This document shows, piece by piece, positions 23,180 through 35,700 of a stretch of 64,000 bases of DNA (within the stretch, counting starts at the first letter, position 1; the number at the start of each line of letters is the position of its first letter). This DNA comes from Aphrophora alni (Eukaryota > Arthropoda > Insecta > Hemiptera > Aphrophoridae), in assembly GCA_963513935.1 (NCBI GenBank), contig OY740772.1:17826098-17890097 (forward strand), read 5' to 3'. The position numbers and the translations under genes were made by a program. Below the pieces are notes generated by a model. That model saw only the letters and a list, made by a program, of their open reading frames with translations, was not told where the DNA came from and did not search any database.

Positions 23180-23290
23180 TTGACTAACTCTTGTTCTTTT
23201 CCGACCCTGACGAAATTAGATTATTCAAAGGCTGGGGATCTTTATTTTATGTTTCCCTTCATTTTTTAAAAATCATCGTTTGCCGACAAG
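23180..23290 (-). repeat. Family M copy (reverse, partial)
   Basis: The minus strand reads AAACGATGATTTTTAAAAAA, GATCCCCAGCCTTTGAATAA, then GGGTCGGAAAAGAACAAGAG and TTAGTCAAGCGAGAG. This is the head and middle of M. Confidence 0.55.
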
Positions 23291-24105
23291 TCTTTTAATC
23301 GAAAAGAAAAATATCTTTATTCTACGTCTATGTAATAGAGTAATATGCCTAATTAATAAACTGTAATAAATAGTTATCTACTAGTTTTGTGAATGAGTGT
23401 GTGAAAAATTTATTGCAAAGTTTTGTAACATTTATTTATAAAAATATATAGTTGATTTATTTTAATTTACAAACTTTTAAAGCACTGCGTTCGTTGCTAG
23501 AGAGTGATCCAACGCAATCACTCAAGAACACATGTTTCAAATCAAACTTGTCTTTGAAGTTATGTACGATAAAATTTCCCACCGTCCTTTCTGTTAAAAA
23601 TTATTACTGTTTTCCACTCAATAAAATAGTTCCTCAACTAAAAAGCTCGCAATAAACTTGAAAACCTACGCGTCTCGCGAAGACATGACACCAAAACTGT
23701 TTCATCTACTTTACAAATGAAAAGAAATCTTTTGAATTCTTAGCACGCGTCCGTTGTAAAGCAATCCGCATACTGGGTGACATTTAAATAAAATAAACAC
23801 TCCGGTAAAATGTGTAAAACTGGAACAAGACGAACGCCAGTGCCTTTAGAATTAAGACGACAGGGTCTTCTAAAGAGGGAAAGAATGAGATTGAGTGGGA
23901 GGGAGAGAGAAGGCAAGACAAGACGCAAATAAAGAAACATGCCACAAATCTTACAGCATACGATAAATAAACATACGCCAAGAAGTAGCTTTGTGTTTCA
24001 CTCATTTCCAACCAATCAGATTGTTGCTTTGCTGTTTCATTCTCTGATAAGCGATTTAATTAAATACTGTCTGCGAGGATGGATGGTAGGCTGGAGATGA
24101 CACGG

Positions 24106-24125
24106 ACTCTCTCTCTCTCTCTCTT
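24106..24125. repeat. (CT)n microsatellite
   Basis: About nine CT dinucleotides. Confidence 0.85.
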
Positions 24126-24526
24126 TATCTTTGATTGTTAATGTCAGCATAGGACTTAAACTCTTTTGTTTATTGCTGTAAAACATGTACAACATAATAT
24201 AAATACGTTCGCATAGAATTGTAATAACAAAATGATCTATACAATTTTATTCGTTCACATTTTAATTTGCACTATAGAGAAAGTTATGATTGGTCAAAAA
24301 TCGATGTCAACTTTATTGCGGATATATCCGTTTTGAGGTATCCAAAATAGAAAAAAAGGTTTTCCTTTTCAAGATGTTCTTTTGTGCAGTAGGCCTACTC
24401 CACAACATTTGTGTAGAGCGTTTTTAAACAAATTTACTAAATGGAAATTTAGATATTTTCGCCGAAACTTTTTTACATGTTTGTGATACTTCAAAGGAGT
24501 AGTTGTCGTAAAAAAACAAAATTAAT

Positions 24527-24595
24527 ATTATCTCAAAATCGGCTGTAAGGATTTTGATCAAATTTTGTTCCTGTTGAGACTTCTGATTCTACAAA
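24527..24595 (-). repeat. Family E motif copy
   Basis: The minus strand reads AACAAAATTTGATCAAAATC then CTTACAGCCGATTTTGAGAT, the cleanest version of the motif here. Confidence 0.5.
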
Positions 24596-25292
24596 CAAAA
24601 TATATTGATCTTCATCTTTCCAAAAATATGGGTTCATGAGAACATAAACAAAAGTCGTATAAAATATGTATTTTATTGAAATATACTCTACCGATTTAAA
24701 ATTTTAGTGGAGTGTGAAAATTGATGACCTAAAACCCATTATTGTAAATATCAAGTTAACTGGTCAAAAACTAAACTGAATGTTGACCGCCATCATTAAC
24801 TAGAATAATTAAATACGATTTATGTAAAGGACTTATAAATGGCACAATCGAAGCAACTTTAGCTTCTAATTTAAATATTTTCTTACTATTAAAAAAGAGT
24901 TTCACTGTGCTTTTTCACATTTTATCACCTACTGAACTGACATTTTTTGTAATAATTAGTTTTTATTTAGTTTTGTGATGGGCGGACAGAAAAGTTTGTG
25001 TAATGTTTTGCACCATTTATATAAATTATACTAATGTTTTAATTTAAAACATATTTTTAATTGCATCACAAAATATCTTTTCTCCGTTAGATTTGTACCT
25101 ATATCTTGAACTCTGTTTTCCAGTTCTTTTTGCCCTTTAATTATATAAATATTAAAATGCGAATGCTATATTCATACAAAATGGTTTACCTGATTTTACT
25201 TAAAATTAGGCTTCATATAATACGAGTACTAGATATTGCAGTCCGAAAAATCTAAACTTCGTTGTCAGAAACTTAACCTTAAATTTAATTTG

Positions 25293-25461
25293 ATAATAAA
25301 TTGACAAATAAAACACAATATTTCTTTTGTAAAATTCTATAATTTATTTGGTCTAGCCGACCATGGTTTCGCCAGTTACGGCATTGACGAGGCTCTTATT
25401 TGTTAAAATGGAATTCTATCAAGTACCGTCGGTCATCAGTGTAAACAATATAATAAATTGA
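25293..25461 (+). mobile_element. Penelope-type mini-element (family B) with 12-bp TSD
   Basis: A 145-bp insert (25305-25449) lies between perfect 12-bp repeats ATAATAAATTGA (25293-25304 and 25450-25461). It begins CAAATAAAACACAATATTTC and ends GTCGGTCATCAGTGTAAACA plus a few bases. Its centre carries, on the minus strand, GTCAAT, hairpin GCC-GTAACT-GGC, then GAAACCATGG. It is largely the reverse complement of the 13.5 kb copy and shares its ends with the 52.3 kb copy. It has no coding capacity. The consistent ends and TSDs show transposition as a unit of about 150 bp. Confidence 0.78.
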
Positions 25462-25497
25462 TTTCAGCTGTTCAAATATGTAAAACTGGGCTAAACT

Positions 25498-25830
25498 GTA
25501 TCATATACACAGTATAACAAACACACAGAACACAATTCTCACAAAAAATACGCCTACGTATGAGACGTGTTTCAACGACAAGGTCGTCCTCTTCAGTGAT
25601 ACACGATCTACACCAATCAAACTATAACTGAATCTATAGATTCAACGCAACGTTAGATTCAGTTATAGTTTGATTGGTGTAGCTCGTGTATCACTAAAGA
25701 GGACGACCTTGTCGTTGAAACGCGTCTGATACTTAGGCGTATTTTTTGTGATAATTGTGTTCTGTGTGTTTGTTATACTGTATAATTTTTGTCATAAGTC
25801 AAGCTCAACATTTAATATACGTATCATATA
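25498..25830. mobile_element. Penelope-type inverted-terminus element (family A) with 10-bp TSD
   Basis: GTATCATATA at 25498-25507 recurs at 25821-25830 around a 313-bp insert. The insert is almost wholly palindromic: 25511-25645 pairs with about 25650-25785, each arm starting in AGTATAACAAACACACAGAA. Each arm holds CACTGAAGAG (mutated to CACTAAAGAG in the right arm), hairpin GACGAC-CTT-GTCGTT, then GAAAC(A/G)CGTCT. The last ~35 bp (GTCAAGCTCAACATTTAATA) lie outside the palindrome. It has no ORF. Partial inverted copies at termini are typical of Penelope-like insertions. Confidence 0.7.
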
Positions 25831-25884
25831 TTGTAATGATACTTTATATATTTATTGCTTGCAACATTTCTCCGTAAAATATAT

Positions 25885-26430
25885 TTTACAATTTTAACCA
25901 GTTGTTACACAGGTTTTCTCAACCAAGTAATATCACTACTTTGTGACTTCGGTTAGGGCCAAACAGGCCTCGTAGATATGCTTTACTCTTGTCAGTGTCG
26001 CGGCCTTATCGGACCTTGAAGCAGTACTTATGTGAAGGGGCTTCCACTTGCTATTCTCGTGTCGGGGACTCGGCCCGCCGGAACTTGTAATTACAATAAT
26101 AACATTTTCTTTCGAGGTTAGGTTCCGATTACATTTTAGACAAGAACTTCGTTATTTGTAATCTTAGATGGTAGGGTAGATTCATTTAAGTGCAGAATTG
26201 AAATCTGTAAATCTGTTACAAGTTGAATAAAACAACATATTAACAAAAACTGTTTAATATGGCCTCCATTTTTTCATATTTATTTTTCTGAATCACCATA
26301 AGGTTGAGCACACTATAGTCTCCTGAATCAAAATTCACGTATCTATAGACGACAATGACAACGACGACATCGTTAATTAATTTTTCGGTTTTGCTTAGGC
26401 TACGAAAAACCCATACTACGTACAATTATT
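25885..26430 (+). repeat. Family D copy
   Basis: It carries GTTGTTACACAGGTTTTCTC, CAAACAGGCCTCGTAGATAT, GTGAAGGGGCTTCCACTTGC, CGTGTCGGGGACTCGG, CAAGAACTTCGCT-like and the AT-rich body, colinear with the copies at 13.7 and 45.1 kb. Confidence 0.6.
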
Positions 26431-27819
26431 AAGTAAAACCATTAATTTAGTTGTAGTATTTATCCAGACAAAAATATGAGTTTAGTTTTTGTACTAAGTT
26501 AAATCAGTTTTCGTTATACTGAACACGTTACCTAGTAAACTTCTAAAATGTTCATTTATAAATACTACGGTTGTGGTAATCCTGTGGTACCTTGGATTTA
26601 CACCTTCTTAATGTAGTCATAGGTTATATCCCCGTGAGGTAACTTTTAACCAATATTGTGCTCTACGCAGACACGCTTATTTGAGTATTCTACGACTAGT
26701 AGTATTTATTGTATGCTCTTTTTTTCTTTCTTTTAAGGCGCTGGTAACTGAGAGAGTTTTTACCTTAGACAACAAAAATAAAGACAAATCGTTGCGTAAA
26801 ATAGTTTTCTACACTATTTTATATGGATATAAACATTATCTATTACACTTATGGGTAAAAAATATACCTTCCTGAACGCCATGATGTAGAGATTTTTAAA
26901 ATATGCACAGAAAGTTCTTTAAACAAAACTAACTTTTAGGAAATTTACTATGTAAATAGAAAACAGTTTTACTTTACTAATATATTGTGCTTTATAAAAT
27001 ATATAATTATATAGTCAATGAAGTATCCAGCAGGATTTTCATACTGACTTATCAGCAACGGTTGTCCCAAATTTAAAAGTTAGGAGAAGCTACTCAGATA
27101 ATGTGCAACTCCTGTCTGAATGTGATGTCCAACGGTGGGAGTGTTTTCTTGGATACTTAGAGTGTATCAGGGGGATGTATAGCAAAGCGTTCGGTTTTCA
27201 GATCTAAACAGACTCCTGGAGTTAACCAAACAAATAACTATTCCGTCATAAGACGATTGACTTAACAACACATTCGTTAGAACAAGCGTTACAAGCCATA
27301 GGTGTGATATGATTTACCAGCATTAAGAAAACTAATTTTCCAAATTTTAGGGAAATGTACGTACTTATATTGATAACCAAAAATATACCAATAAATGAAC
27401 TTATTTTTAGAACGACTTAAAAAGTATGTTCTCATAATTCTCGGGAATTATTAGCTACAGGAATATTTGTAATTTCAAATTGAAGGGTTTTATTGCTCTT
27501 TACGATGGTAACAAAATAATTACATCAAATTTAAAAAACATAAATTGATAAGCTTTTTAATATTAATTTATTATGGGGGGGGGTATTTTTAATACTAAGA
27601 TGAGTGCACATCCTGTATGAAACATCTCCTAGTTCCTAACCTGCATCAAATAATTTCTTTCCACCTCAAAGTATCCACACAAAAATTGTACACATTTATT
27701 TAAGAAACTTTTACGAAAGATCCATTGTAGTTTAAAGGAAAGAGATACTGTAACACCCAGGAACGATTAATGATTCAATATTAGAACAATTTGCTAATAA
27801 GATAATGAAATATATATCT
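26431..27819. other. AT-rich tract, nothing recognised
   Basis: No supported gene. A G run lies near 27575. Confidence 0.4.
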
Positions 27820-27890
27820 GTGCACTCCGTGGTCGAGTCAGAGTACGTGGTCCACTACCTTGCAAAGTTCTTTCAGACATTAAACACATC
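27820..27890 (+). repeat. Possible tRNA-like A-box region (weak)
   Basis: ACTCCGTGGTCGAGTCAGAG resembles the D-arm of SINE heads, but no B-box at proper distance follows. Confidence 0.2.
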
Positions 27891-27921
27891 AGGAATTCCA
27901 CCTCACCATCTCTGATTAAAA

Positions 27922-28265
27922 GTTCGAACTCCAATTATGATGTTGCGCAATCTGATACACCCTATAATTTGTAACGGCATCCGGTTGCAGGTGAAAACCT
28001 TACACAGCAATATCGTGTAACCACCTTCACAGGCTATGATGCAGTTTTGGTGCAAAGAATTTCTTTGATTCCCCCCGACTATGAATTTCAGTTTAAGCGG
28101 CTGCAGTTTCCTGTCAAGATCTGCAACTCCATGACAGGGCAACTCTGTTGGGAACTCCAAAATAAGGGCAAGGGCAGTTCTTGAAAGTGGCCGGAATCGA
28201 TTTAACAAATAACTGTTTCTCTCGTAGCTGCAGCCGGAAGGGAGACAACAAATATATTTATAAAG
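27922..28265 (+). pseudogene. Helitron RepHel helicase C-terminal fragment (PIF1-like), broken
   Basis: The first frame (27922-28017) reads VRTPIMMLRNLIHPIICNGI then RLQVKTLHSNIV before a stop. One frame change later (from 28017) it reads TTFTGYDAVLVQRISLIPPD then YEFQFKRLQFPVKICNSMTG. From 28190 it reads AGIDLTNNCFSRSCSRKGDN then KYIYK. These match, in order, the C-terminal blocks of the PIF1-family helicase in Helitron RepHel proteins: P-x-M-L-L-R-N-L, C-N-G-T-R-L, F-x-F-K-R-L-Q-F-P-V-K, and the terminal CFSHGQLYVACSR block, here reduced to CFSRSCSR. The conserved MTINKSQGQ motif is shortened to MTGQ, so part is deleted. The helicase would unwind DNA during rolling-circle transposition. The Rep domain and both Helitron termini were not found nearby. 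The minus-strand frame over the same bases is a shadow. Confidence 0.85.
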
Positions 28266-28675
28266 AAGTTTTATAAAGAAACTAGCAGTGTACTCGTAGC
28301 TCGCTACCATATTTCTATATAATAGCGGGGGTGGGGGGGGGTAGATGGATTATTTTAAAAGTGTACAACAGTTTTACGACATAAAAATTTCTGTTAAATA
28401 AAAAATTTAAACTCCAGTATATAAGTTAGTATAGTTGAGAGAGAAGTTATTACAAAAAGGAAATTGTGTTATAGGTATAATATAATAATTTGTCTTCGTC
28501 TTATATGCAAATGATTTCCTTAATGTTTTAATATCTATCTAATCCTAATTTGTTATTATAAAAGGGTCTGCACACAAATGCCCAATATGAATATTGTTTT
28601 ATTTAACAAACTTAATTTCAAATTATGATAATTGAATCAATTTTCATCGATAACCTGATGGAACAATGTAATAAA

Positions 28676-28759
<84 letters not shown>

Positions 28760-29439
28760 GGACAGTTATAATATTTAAATCCTAAGGATGATGTTGAGCT
28801 ATGTTCCAACAATCTGACTGTTGGTTTGTCGAAAAACTGACTAATTTATTACCTATAAAAATAATTTGATTTTTGATGGAAAATCCTTCTCTCGCAATCT
28901 TATAAACTTGTTTATTGAATATTTAAATTAATCCACTGTTATTTTTTATCCTGAAATACCGTAACAAAGCACTGGTTCTCAGCTAGTACCATATAAAAGT
29001 AATACATATTGTCACCAGGAATAATTAATTTAGCAAGAGAGTGAAGTGGAGTGGCTGGACCACTTGATGTCAAGTGGGAACCTGAATGCTATAAACTGAA
29101 GTCAACGCGTACTACCTGACTTTGTCGCCAGACGATAATTGGTGTACTTCTTTATAGCTTGGTGAAAACTAACACACTGCCTAGTAAAGAATAGACATGC
29201 ACACTATACATGCTGGCATTATAGTTCGTGGATACTGTCATCGAATTCATAATCAAACACTTGATACAACGGATAAAACAATATTTAGAAGTTAAAATGG
29301 CGATTATTAAAAAAAACCATCAAATTTTTTTTTGCACGGAAATAAACAAATAGATCAAAGTTATACATCACCGTATGAAATAAACAATTTATCGGTTACA
29401 AGAAGAATTTATCGGTTTTGTACTGTCTTTTTTTATTTA
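28266..29439. other. AT-rich tract with G run and TA microsatellite
   Basis: A G-rich stretch (28325-28342) and the TA array (listed separately) stand out. No gene is supported. Confidence 0.4.
28675..28755. repeat. (TA)n microsatellite
   Basis: About 40 TA dinucleotides with a single C interruption near 28685. The Ile-Tyr repeat frame across it is an artefact. Confidence 0.95.
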
Positions 29440-29865
29440 ATTTTGTGCTGTTTTGAAAAGCCGTTTTTATTCAAGAATGTATAAAAAACATACCTCCAAA
29501 CAGGCGATGCCTTGGAGGTTTTTCTTTTTTTCTCTTAAATTTTTTTGTAACATTTAATCTATCAGAAAATATGTGTATGAGTGTGTACGATATGGATGTG
29601 TATGTGTAGGTTAAAAATATAGCAAATAATGAATATTATTGTAGATTGTATGTAGTGAGTAGTGTTTTACTTTCTTGTTGTGTGTGGAATTATCAGGTCA
29701 AGCCCGAGCATTGCGATAAGTAATCCAAGACTCTAATACAATTTACTTACGTTTCTGTATCAATATATTGTTAATATTATTGCAGGTATTATTGCATATT
29801 GTATTGTACTTATGTTAACATTTCATTGGAGAAATAAAGTTTCTTTCTTTCTTTCAAGACGACGA
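29440..29865 (+). mobile_element. Likely 3' tail of a non-LTR retrotransposon
   Basis: A perfect hairpin (ACCTCCAA, loop of 12, TTGGAGGT) followed by a T-rich tract lies at 29490-29530. About 330 bp downstream come GGAGAAATAAAG and a TTTC-repeat tail (29843-29861). A 3' UTR hairpin, a polyadenylation-like AATAAA and a short simple-repeat tail are usual for insect non-LTR elements, so this is probably a strongly 5'-truncated insertion. No ORF2 sequence remains. Confidence 0.45.
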
Positions 29866-29920
29866 TTCAATCACTTGAGTTGTTATTGACAGAATAAGCT
29901 TGAACAACATTAGTACATTT

Positions 29921-30385
29921 ATTTATTTAAACGCGTTTCAACGACAAAATTTCCATCTTCAGTCATACATGAGCTGCAAATAATTCAGTTATAATTATTA
30001 CAGTTATAGTTTAGTTATTGTAGCTGTAATTAAAACTGATATAAAATATCTAATTGATAAAAATTGTAAATATATTAAACTTATTTCTGTATATTAAACT
30101 TATTTCTGTAAATTAAAAATAAGCTCGCATTAGGTAGACATTTGTTCATAAACATACAAACTCACATTTGTAGTTCATATAGAATAAAACTTGAACTCAA
30201 ATTCTCACAAATAGTGCGTTTATAGTTTAGTTTAGTTATTGTAGTTCGTGCATCACTGAAGATGGTGATTTTTGTAGTCGAAACGCGTTTAAATGAATAA
30301 ACTTACTATTTGTAAGAATTTGTGTATAGGGTTTATCCTACAACTTATACCATCTCACAAGTCAAGTTCAGTATATATTTATTCA
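29921..30385. mobile_element. Penelope-type inverted-terminus element (family A)
   Basis: Two family A cores face opposite ways. At 29929-29965 the minus strand carries CTGAAGATGGAAAT, loop, then GTCGTTGAAACGCGTTT. At 30253-30290 the plus strand carries CACTGAAGATGGTGAT, loop, then GTAGTCGAAACGCGTTT. Between them a 22-bp direct duplication around TATTAAACTTATTTCTGTA occurs. The middle (30120-30215) matches the 36.4-36.9 kb element in reverse, and the end GTCAAGTTCAGTATATATTT matches ends at 25.8 and 17.5 kb. It is non-coding. Confidence 0.6.
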
Positions 30386-32745
30386 GTAGTTATTTAAACA
30401 GCAACTGAAGACGATGAATTGGTCAATGAAACTTCGTCAAAAAAGTGTTTCTTCTAGAAAATTTCGTTACATTTGGTGATTGACGTTATCGCAAGTAAAC
30501 TTCACTTTCAGTCAAACTACAATACGATTTTCATTTTAATTACTAATACCGTTTAAGTTTAATCTTAGAATTTTAAAAACAGAAATAAACGAACTTGTCA
30601 AAAACTAATTAAAATCTCGTAACTGTATTATTCACAAACTGCAAAGGGATTATTAATCAAGTCTTACATATAGAACAACCTATTTCATTTTATTTTATTC
30701 CTATTTCGAAATTATATAATTAAAGGGTTTTTTGAATTTTTTCATTTTACTTTTTACAGAGGAAGTTATGTGATGGGCCAAAAATCGACGTGAAATGTTT
30801 CTGCGAAGATAGGCTATCCTTTTTGAAGTACTTTAAATAAAAACAATAAAAAAAACTCGTCATCTGTGTCGTATGTGCAGTGGCTATTCGGCTTAATCGC
30901 TTTAACAGATTTTATTAAAATTGCGTGCGTATTTTGGTCTTTAACTACAATATTTCTATTTCACTACAATAAACAAATACGCGACTGTTGCAAAAATTCC
31001 TTAGCGAACTAAATATGAGATAATACAGATATGTAAAAGAAAAAAACCTACAAAAGCTTACTATTTGGATGTAGGTAAGAGCAGCAAACGGATGCAAAAT
31101 ATAAAAATTACATTATTAGAAGCAATGAAAATAGCAGTTCAAAATTACATAGACATTTTTAAATCGTTTTCATCTAGGTAAGAACTTTGTAAACAGTTTG
31201 ATAAATTTAACTTAAATTTAGAAATTTTTGAATAGCTAAAATATCAAGCAGGAAAAATTAATATGAATGGTAAGTAATGAAATTAGTTAATATTCCAGTT
31301 AGTTAAAAAATGGAATTGCTGTGTTAGTTGGCAATTTTTTTTTTCATAACACCCGCAAATTTATATGGCGGTCAGCTCTAAATTTTCTTGTAGGAATCCC
31401 AATTTTTGTGGCGATGATTTTGGATAAAATACATTATTTTAACAATTTTTTATTCTTCAGTATTTTTCAATATATTTAACTGTTAAGGAGCTATAAACGC
31501 TCAAATTTGTGATATTGCAAGCCTGGTGTATGAAAATATATTAGAAGTTTGAAAAGCAACATTTTGTATTTACTCACGTGGAAAGACTAAAAAATGGCAA
31601 CATTTTTGAATAAATAACACATTTTATTTCTGGATATTAATAATGTTGTCAATACACTTATATAATTATATCAGTTGTTAATTAAATAATCTTTATTCCG
31701 TAAAACAGCTGTTATAGAATTTATACAATGCAAACCCGTTATTGATTTTGGAAGAGGGGATTTTACGGACTTCCTTTTATTGAACGTTTCTGTGAATTGT
31801 CTAAAACACTTACTGGCTTCGTAATTATTACTGGATGTATTAGACCTTGTGAATAAAATAGTACAGCCAAAACAAATGTAAAAATAAAGCTTAATAATAT
31901 AATTTGTTCTTAATTCTCATGGTATAATACATTTAGTAATAATAAAAAGCGTGTATAAGTTAGTGGTTGTTCTAGACAATTACCTGTAAATTATTATTTT
32001 TGTTTTCCCTTATAATTCTGAAATTCATAGGCCTATAGAACAAATAAAATTAACAGTAGTTTTATTACTCCTTTTACCCTTATTCAAGTTTAAATTTCAC
32101 TCGAATTTGACTTTGAAAATTCTTTTCTGGAAATAAAGTGAATTGGTAATTTTTTGGAACATTTAAGTGACGGTTAGAGATATCAAAAAACAACCATGAA
32201 TATAAAAATCTTATAATAATGTTCTATATTCTTAATCGTACGTTATAAAAAATGGGGATTCCTGAAAAATTACAGCTTACGTATTGAGAAAATGGAGGAT
32301 ATGAAAAATTTGCTAATATCTCTTGGTTTTAACTCATAAAATCCTTGGGGTTCTTTTGAAGTAATTTGTAACTTTGTAGTTATGGAGTAAAACAGCGGTC
32401 ACACCAGTTTCAATCACCCTGTATACACGTGACCAGGAGTTACCACAAATCAACAGAACTACATAAAAGTTAAGAAATTATAAACACGAAGTTGAACAAA
32501 GATCATAGAGTGTTCAACAGAACAAACATGGGTTGTTTGCCAACTGCGTACCGGTATTAATCTAAGTGAACAAATCCCCCCCACCCGTCTCAAAAGTTTA
32601 GCGCACTACCTAGTGATCAATCCTTGTGGAGTTCAACCAGAAAATTTTCAATTTAAAATTTTTGGTAACTACGCCGTTGGCATACAACCCACATTTGTTT
32701 ATTTGATCAGTTTATAATCATAGTTGAACTTTGTGTTTGCTAAGA
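30386..32745. other. AT-rich tract with no recognised gene
   Basis: No coding region or family signature could be supported. Confidence 0.4.
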
Positions 32746-35700
32746 TTAGTTGATAATTGTAGGTTCTCCACTGTAGCAGAAGGTGCATGCTCCTTCAACC
32801 CTCTAGAACCTCCGTATGAAGTATCTTATACTTCGACATGTAGGCCTGTCTCTCAATAGATCTCGAAGAAACAATGGAAGGTTTGGACAGTCTAAGAAAC
32901 AATGCACAGTCTAAGAGGATATTCCAGGGCACTCAAGACTTAATATAGACAAAGCTGAACAGATCAACTAACCTTTCGAAATGTTGGATTGTTGGCGGTT
33001 TATTGGATATTCCGAGTCATCAACACAGAATGGGATTTCGTGTACCAGACCTTCTGTGTAGAAAATGTAGAGAAGTTTAGAGACAGCTCAAGACATATTT
33101 TACTACCCAGATTTGAGAAGGAAACGTATTTTGCTCTTAGACGCTCTGTAGAGTGGAGGACAGACAAGAGAACAGAAAATTATCCCATGTGTCTTCGGTT
33201 GAGAAAATGACCAGCGAATGAGAGTGTATCATAGCTTCATAATTGAGACGCAAAACTAGTACTAGAATCCTGACCCTGATTGAAATAATAAAGTTTACCT
33301 TTTAGTTGGACTAATGGTTTGCAATTCGATGTTAATGGGGATTTGTTTGACATGTGTTCAAGTGTATGGTCTTACTTATTTGGACAGCATAGATTTCGCT
33401 TTAAATTCCTATGTTATAAACACAGTTTTAGTTTCCAACATGATATTTCCCTCTCATGTCCTTGGTATCACTTTAAAGTAGCTCACTTGATAAAGTATGT
33501 TGATCCACATTTGACACGTCCATCGTGTACTAATTTGTATATACAAATGTCCAAATAAACTATATCACTAATTTACAAAAAATCACAATAAATACTTAAG
33601 AATTTTATAATCTATAAAATTTTCTTCCCTTATCTTACAACGATCTTCATTCAGAAAGTCATATGTTTTTAGAAAGGGTACTACATTAACCAGTTAAAAT
33701 AAAACCAACAAAATAGACTCTGACGATAATTTCACGTCACTCCAAACATACGCGACCATGTGATTTTACTGATCAGCTGTTATAAATTTCTTAGTATCGT
33801 ATTTTAAGGTTATGTTTACAAAACGAGTGCGCAGAACTTGTGCGCGGTAATTAAAACAATCCATCGTGTAGGAGTAAATACAACAATTCGCAGTACTTAA
33901 AACCTATCTTTGCAGGTGTCTGAGTGCTGTAACAACAAGACTACAGCTCAACCAATCTACTCTCAACTCCGGATTCACTATTTATGTACGTAATAAATAG
34001 AAGGCGTGCCAATGGAAGGGGGCGTTCTCAAACATTCAAGTTGGTTGGTACCTCATAACTGTTAACTAAATCTTAGTAACGAGTGTTTTGGAATCAATCA
34101 AGCCGACGTTTGTTGATGTTGCTGACCGCCATATGCCCCTCGTATATTCTCTTGTAACGGGCCCGCCTTCGTGTTAAACGGTAAACTAAGTCTACCATGT
34201 ATATGTAATATAAAGGAATCGTGTTATTATGTTAGGTGAGTTTATTTATTGAATTTGTGAATAATGTTTTTACACGAATGAGTGATACTCTTATAAACAT
34301 TGCACAAACTTTCTCACTCCACCATACTCAAATCAAAATGAAAACCAACTTACACGATTCGTCACCAAAAAATTCTCTTTTTTTCAGTCAACAATCCAGA
34401 TGAACAATGGACGCCAATTTGAAAAAAAAAAATTTAAATTAAATAGAAACTAAAACGTATGTCACTTGTGCTACAAACGAGTATCAGCGTAAATTGTGCA
34501 TAATTAAAATACAACTTTTTATATCGGCAGTAAATTTTGGTCAGTCTTTTTTTGTAATATTATGGTTATTGTACATTTTTCAGTATATTTTTTACGAAAT
34601 CGGTAGATGATTAAAACAATTATAAAATCCCTGTGGCCGATTTCGGCTTTTATATTGATAACCGTAGATCAGGAATTTTTAAAGAGATGATGACCAATTT
34701 GACTTTTTTCGGGTCGTTAGAGGCTACGCTAGAGCAAACATTGAATTCCCCTCAACTTCTGTCACAAGTTCCTTATCCATTTGATTCTAGGTCTTCCTGC
34801 CCTCCATTACTCCTCTGGCAATGTCTTTTTTCCCTCAAGGTGTGGTCAAATTTACTTCTAGTTATTTCTTCTAATTCCCTCTTGTGGGTTCTTGGTTCGT
34901 TCTTCTCCACAGTTGTTGTCCGGCCATCTTAATTTAAATATTCTTCTCAAACATCTATTTCATGAACGCCTGGACTTCCATAACCACCAGCTTGTTTAAC
35001 TTCTAAAGGCTGTGATCTACACGTGACGTCTTGTCTTCAGTCTAGAATGAATATGCCAAACAATATAGACGGTAAGTTGGATTGAAACTCGCGAAAAGAC
35101 TAACGTAGCTGGAATTTTGTTACCAAGCTGGACGACAGCAAGTCGTCCCATGTAGACATCCGTCAGTCTAATTAGTGAAACTTCGTTCCTGCCAGTCGCT
35201 AAAAATGGTTTATAGCAATCCTCATGAGAGTATCTTGTCTTTCTATTTCTGGCGTTACAAGCGTTAACAATTTACAATAAGTGTTTATGTCCACATACAA
35301 GTAACTGTACCAATCTTCTGGTTCTTACTGTAGTTCTCGGAGAAGATTCACTTGGGAGAATCTTAAGGAATCTCTCCCGGGACCACCGTGAACGACGTCC
35401 AGACATAGTTATTTACTTCAATTTTTGGGCACAGTGTAATTATCGTCACTAATAGTTTTTCTTCTATGACAATTTGGGAATCACAGAGCGAAAAACTGGG
35501 GGTTAGTTTGAATAGTGTAGCCGCAAGATTTCTATCAGCCTTGTTGGTCAGTGTTTACAGCCTGACAAGACTGACGACAAAAAGTTACGTGTAGACCAGC
35601 ATTAAGGTTCATCCTCATATCGTAGTATATTCCCATATCTCACTTCCCTCTTTTTTGAGCTCCACATCTTCTACAGGGTGTTAAATACACGGTGCATTTA

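Larger units (their letters stand above)
20836..25292. other. Long AT-rich tract with scattered short repeats, no gene
   Basis: It holds family E motifs (21215-21265 and a weak one near 22880), a family M fragment (23180-23290), a CT microsatellite and another family E motif (24527-24595). A 79-codon minus-strand frame near 22.0-22.2 kb is less AT-rich but has no recognisable domain. Confidence 0.4.

Noticed and set aside
27903..28310. 135-codon minus-strand frame
   Set aside because: It overlaps the Helitron helicase relic, whose plus-strand reading matches known protein blocks.
28618..28812. Open frame encoding an Ile-Tyr repeat
   Set aside because: It is a translation of the TA microsatellite.
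29490..29530. Bacterial-type intrinsic terminator
   Set aside because: The hairpin plus T-run fits one formally, but the context is eukaryotic and fits a retrotransposon 3' UTR better.
29921..30399. TTATTTAAAC at 29923-29932 and 30390-30399 as a TSD
   Set aside because: The left copy overlaps the element's own AAACGCGTTT core, so the match may be internal sequence.
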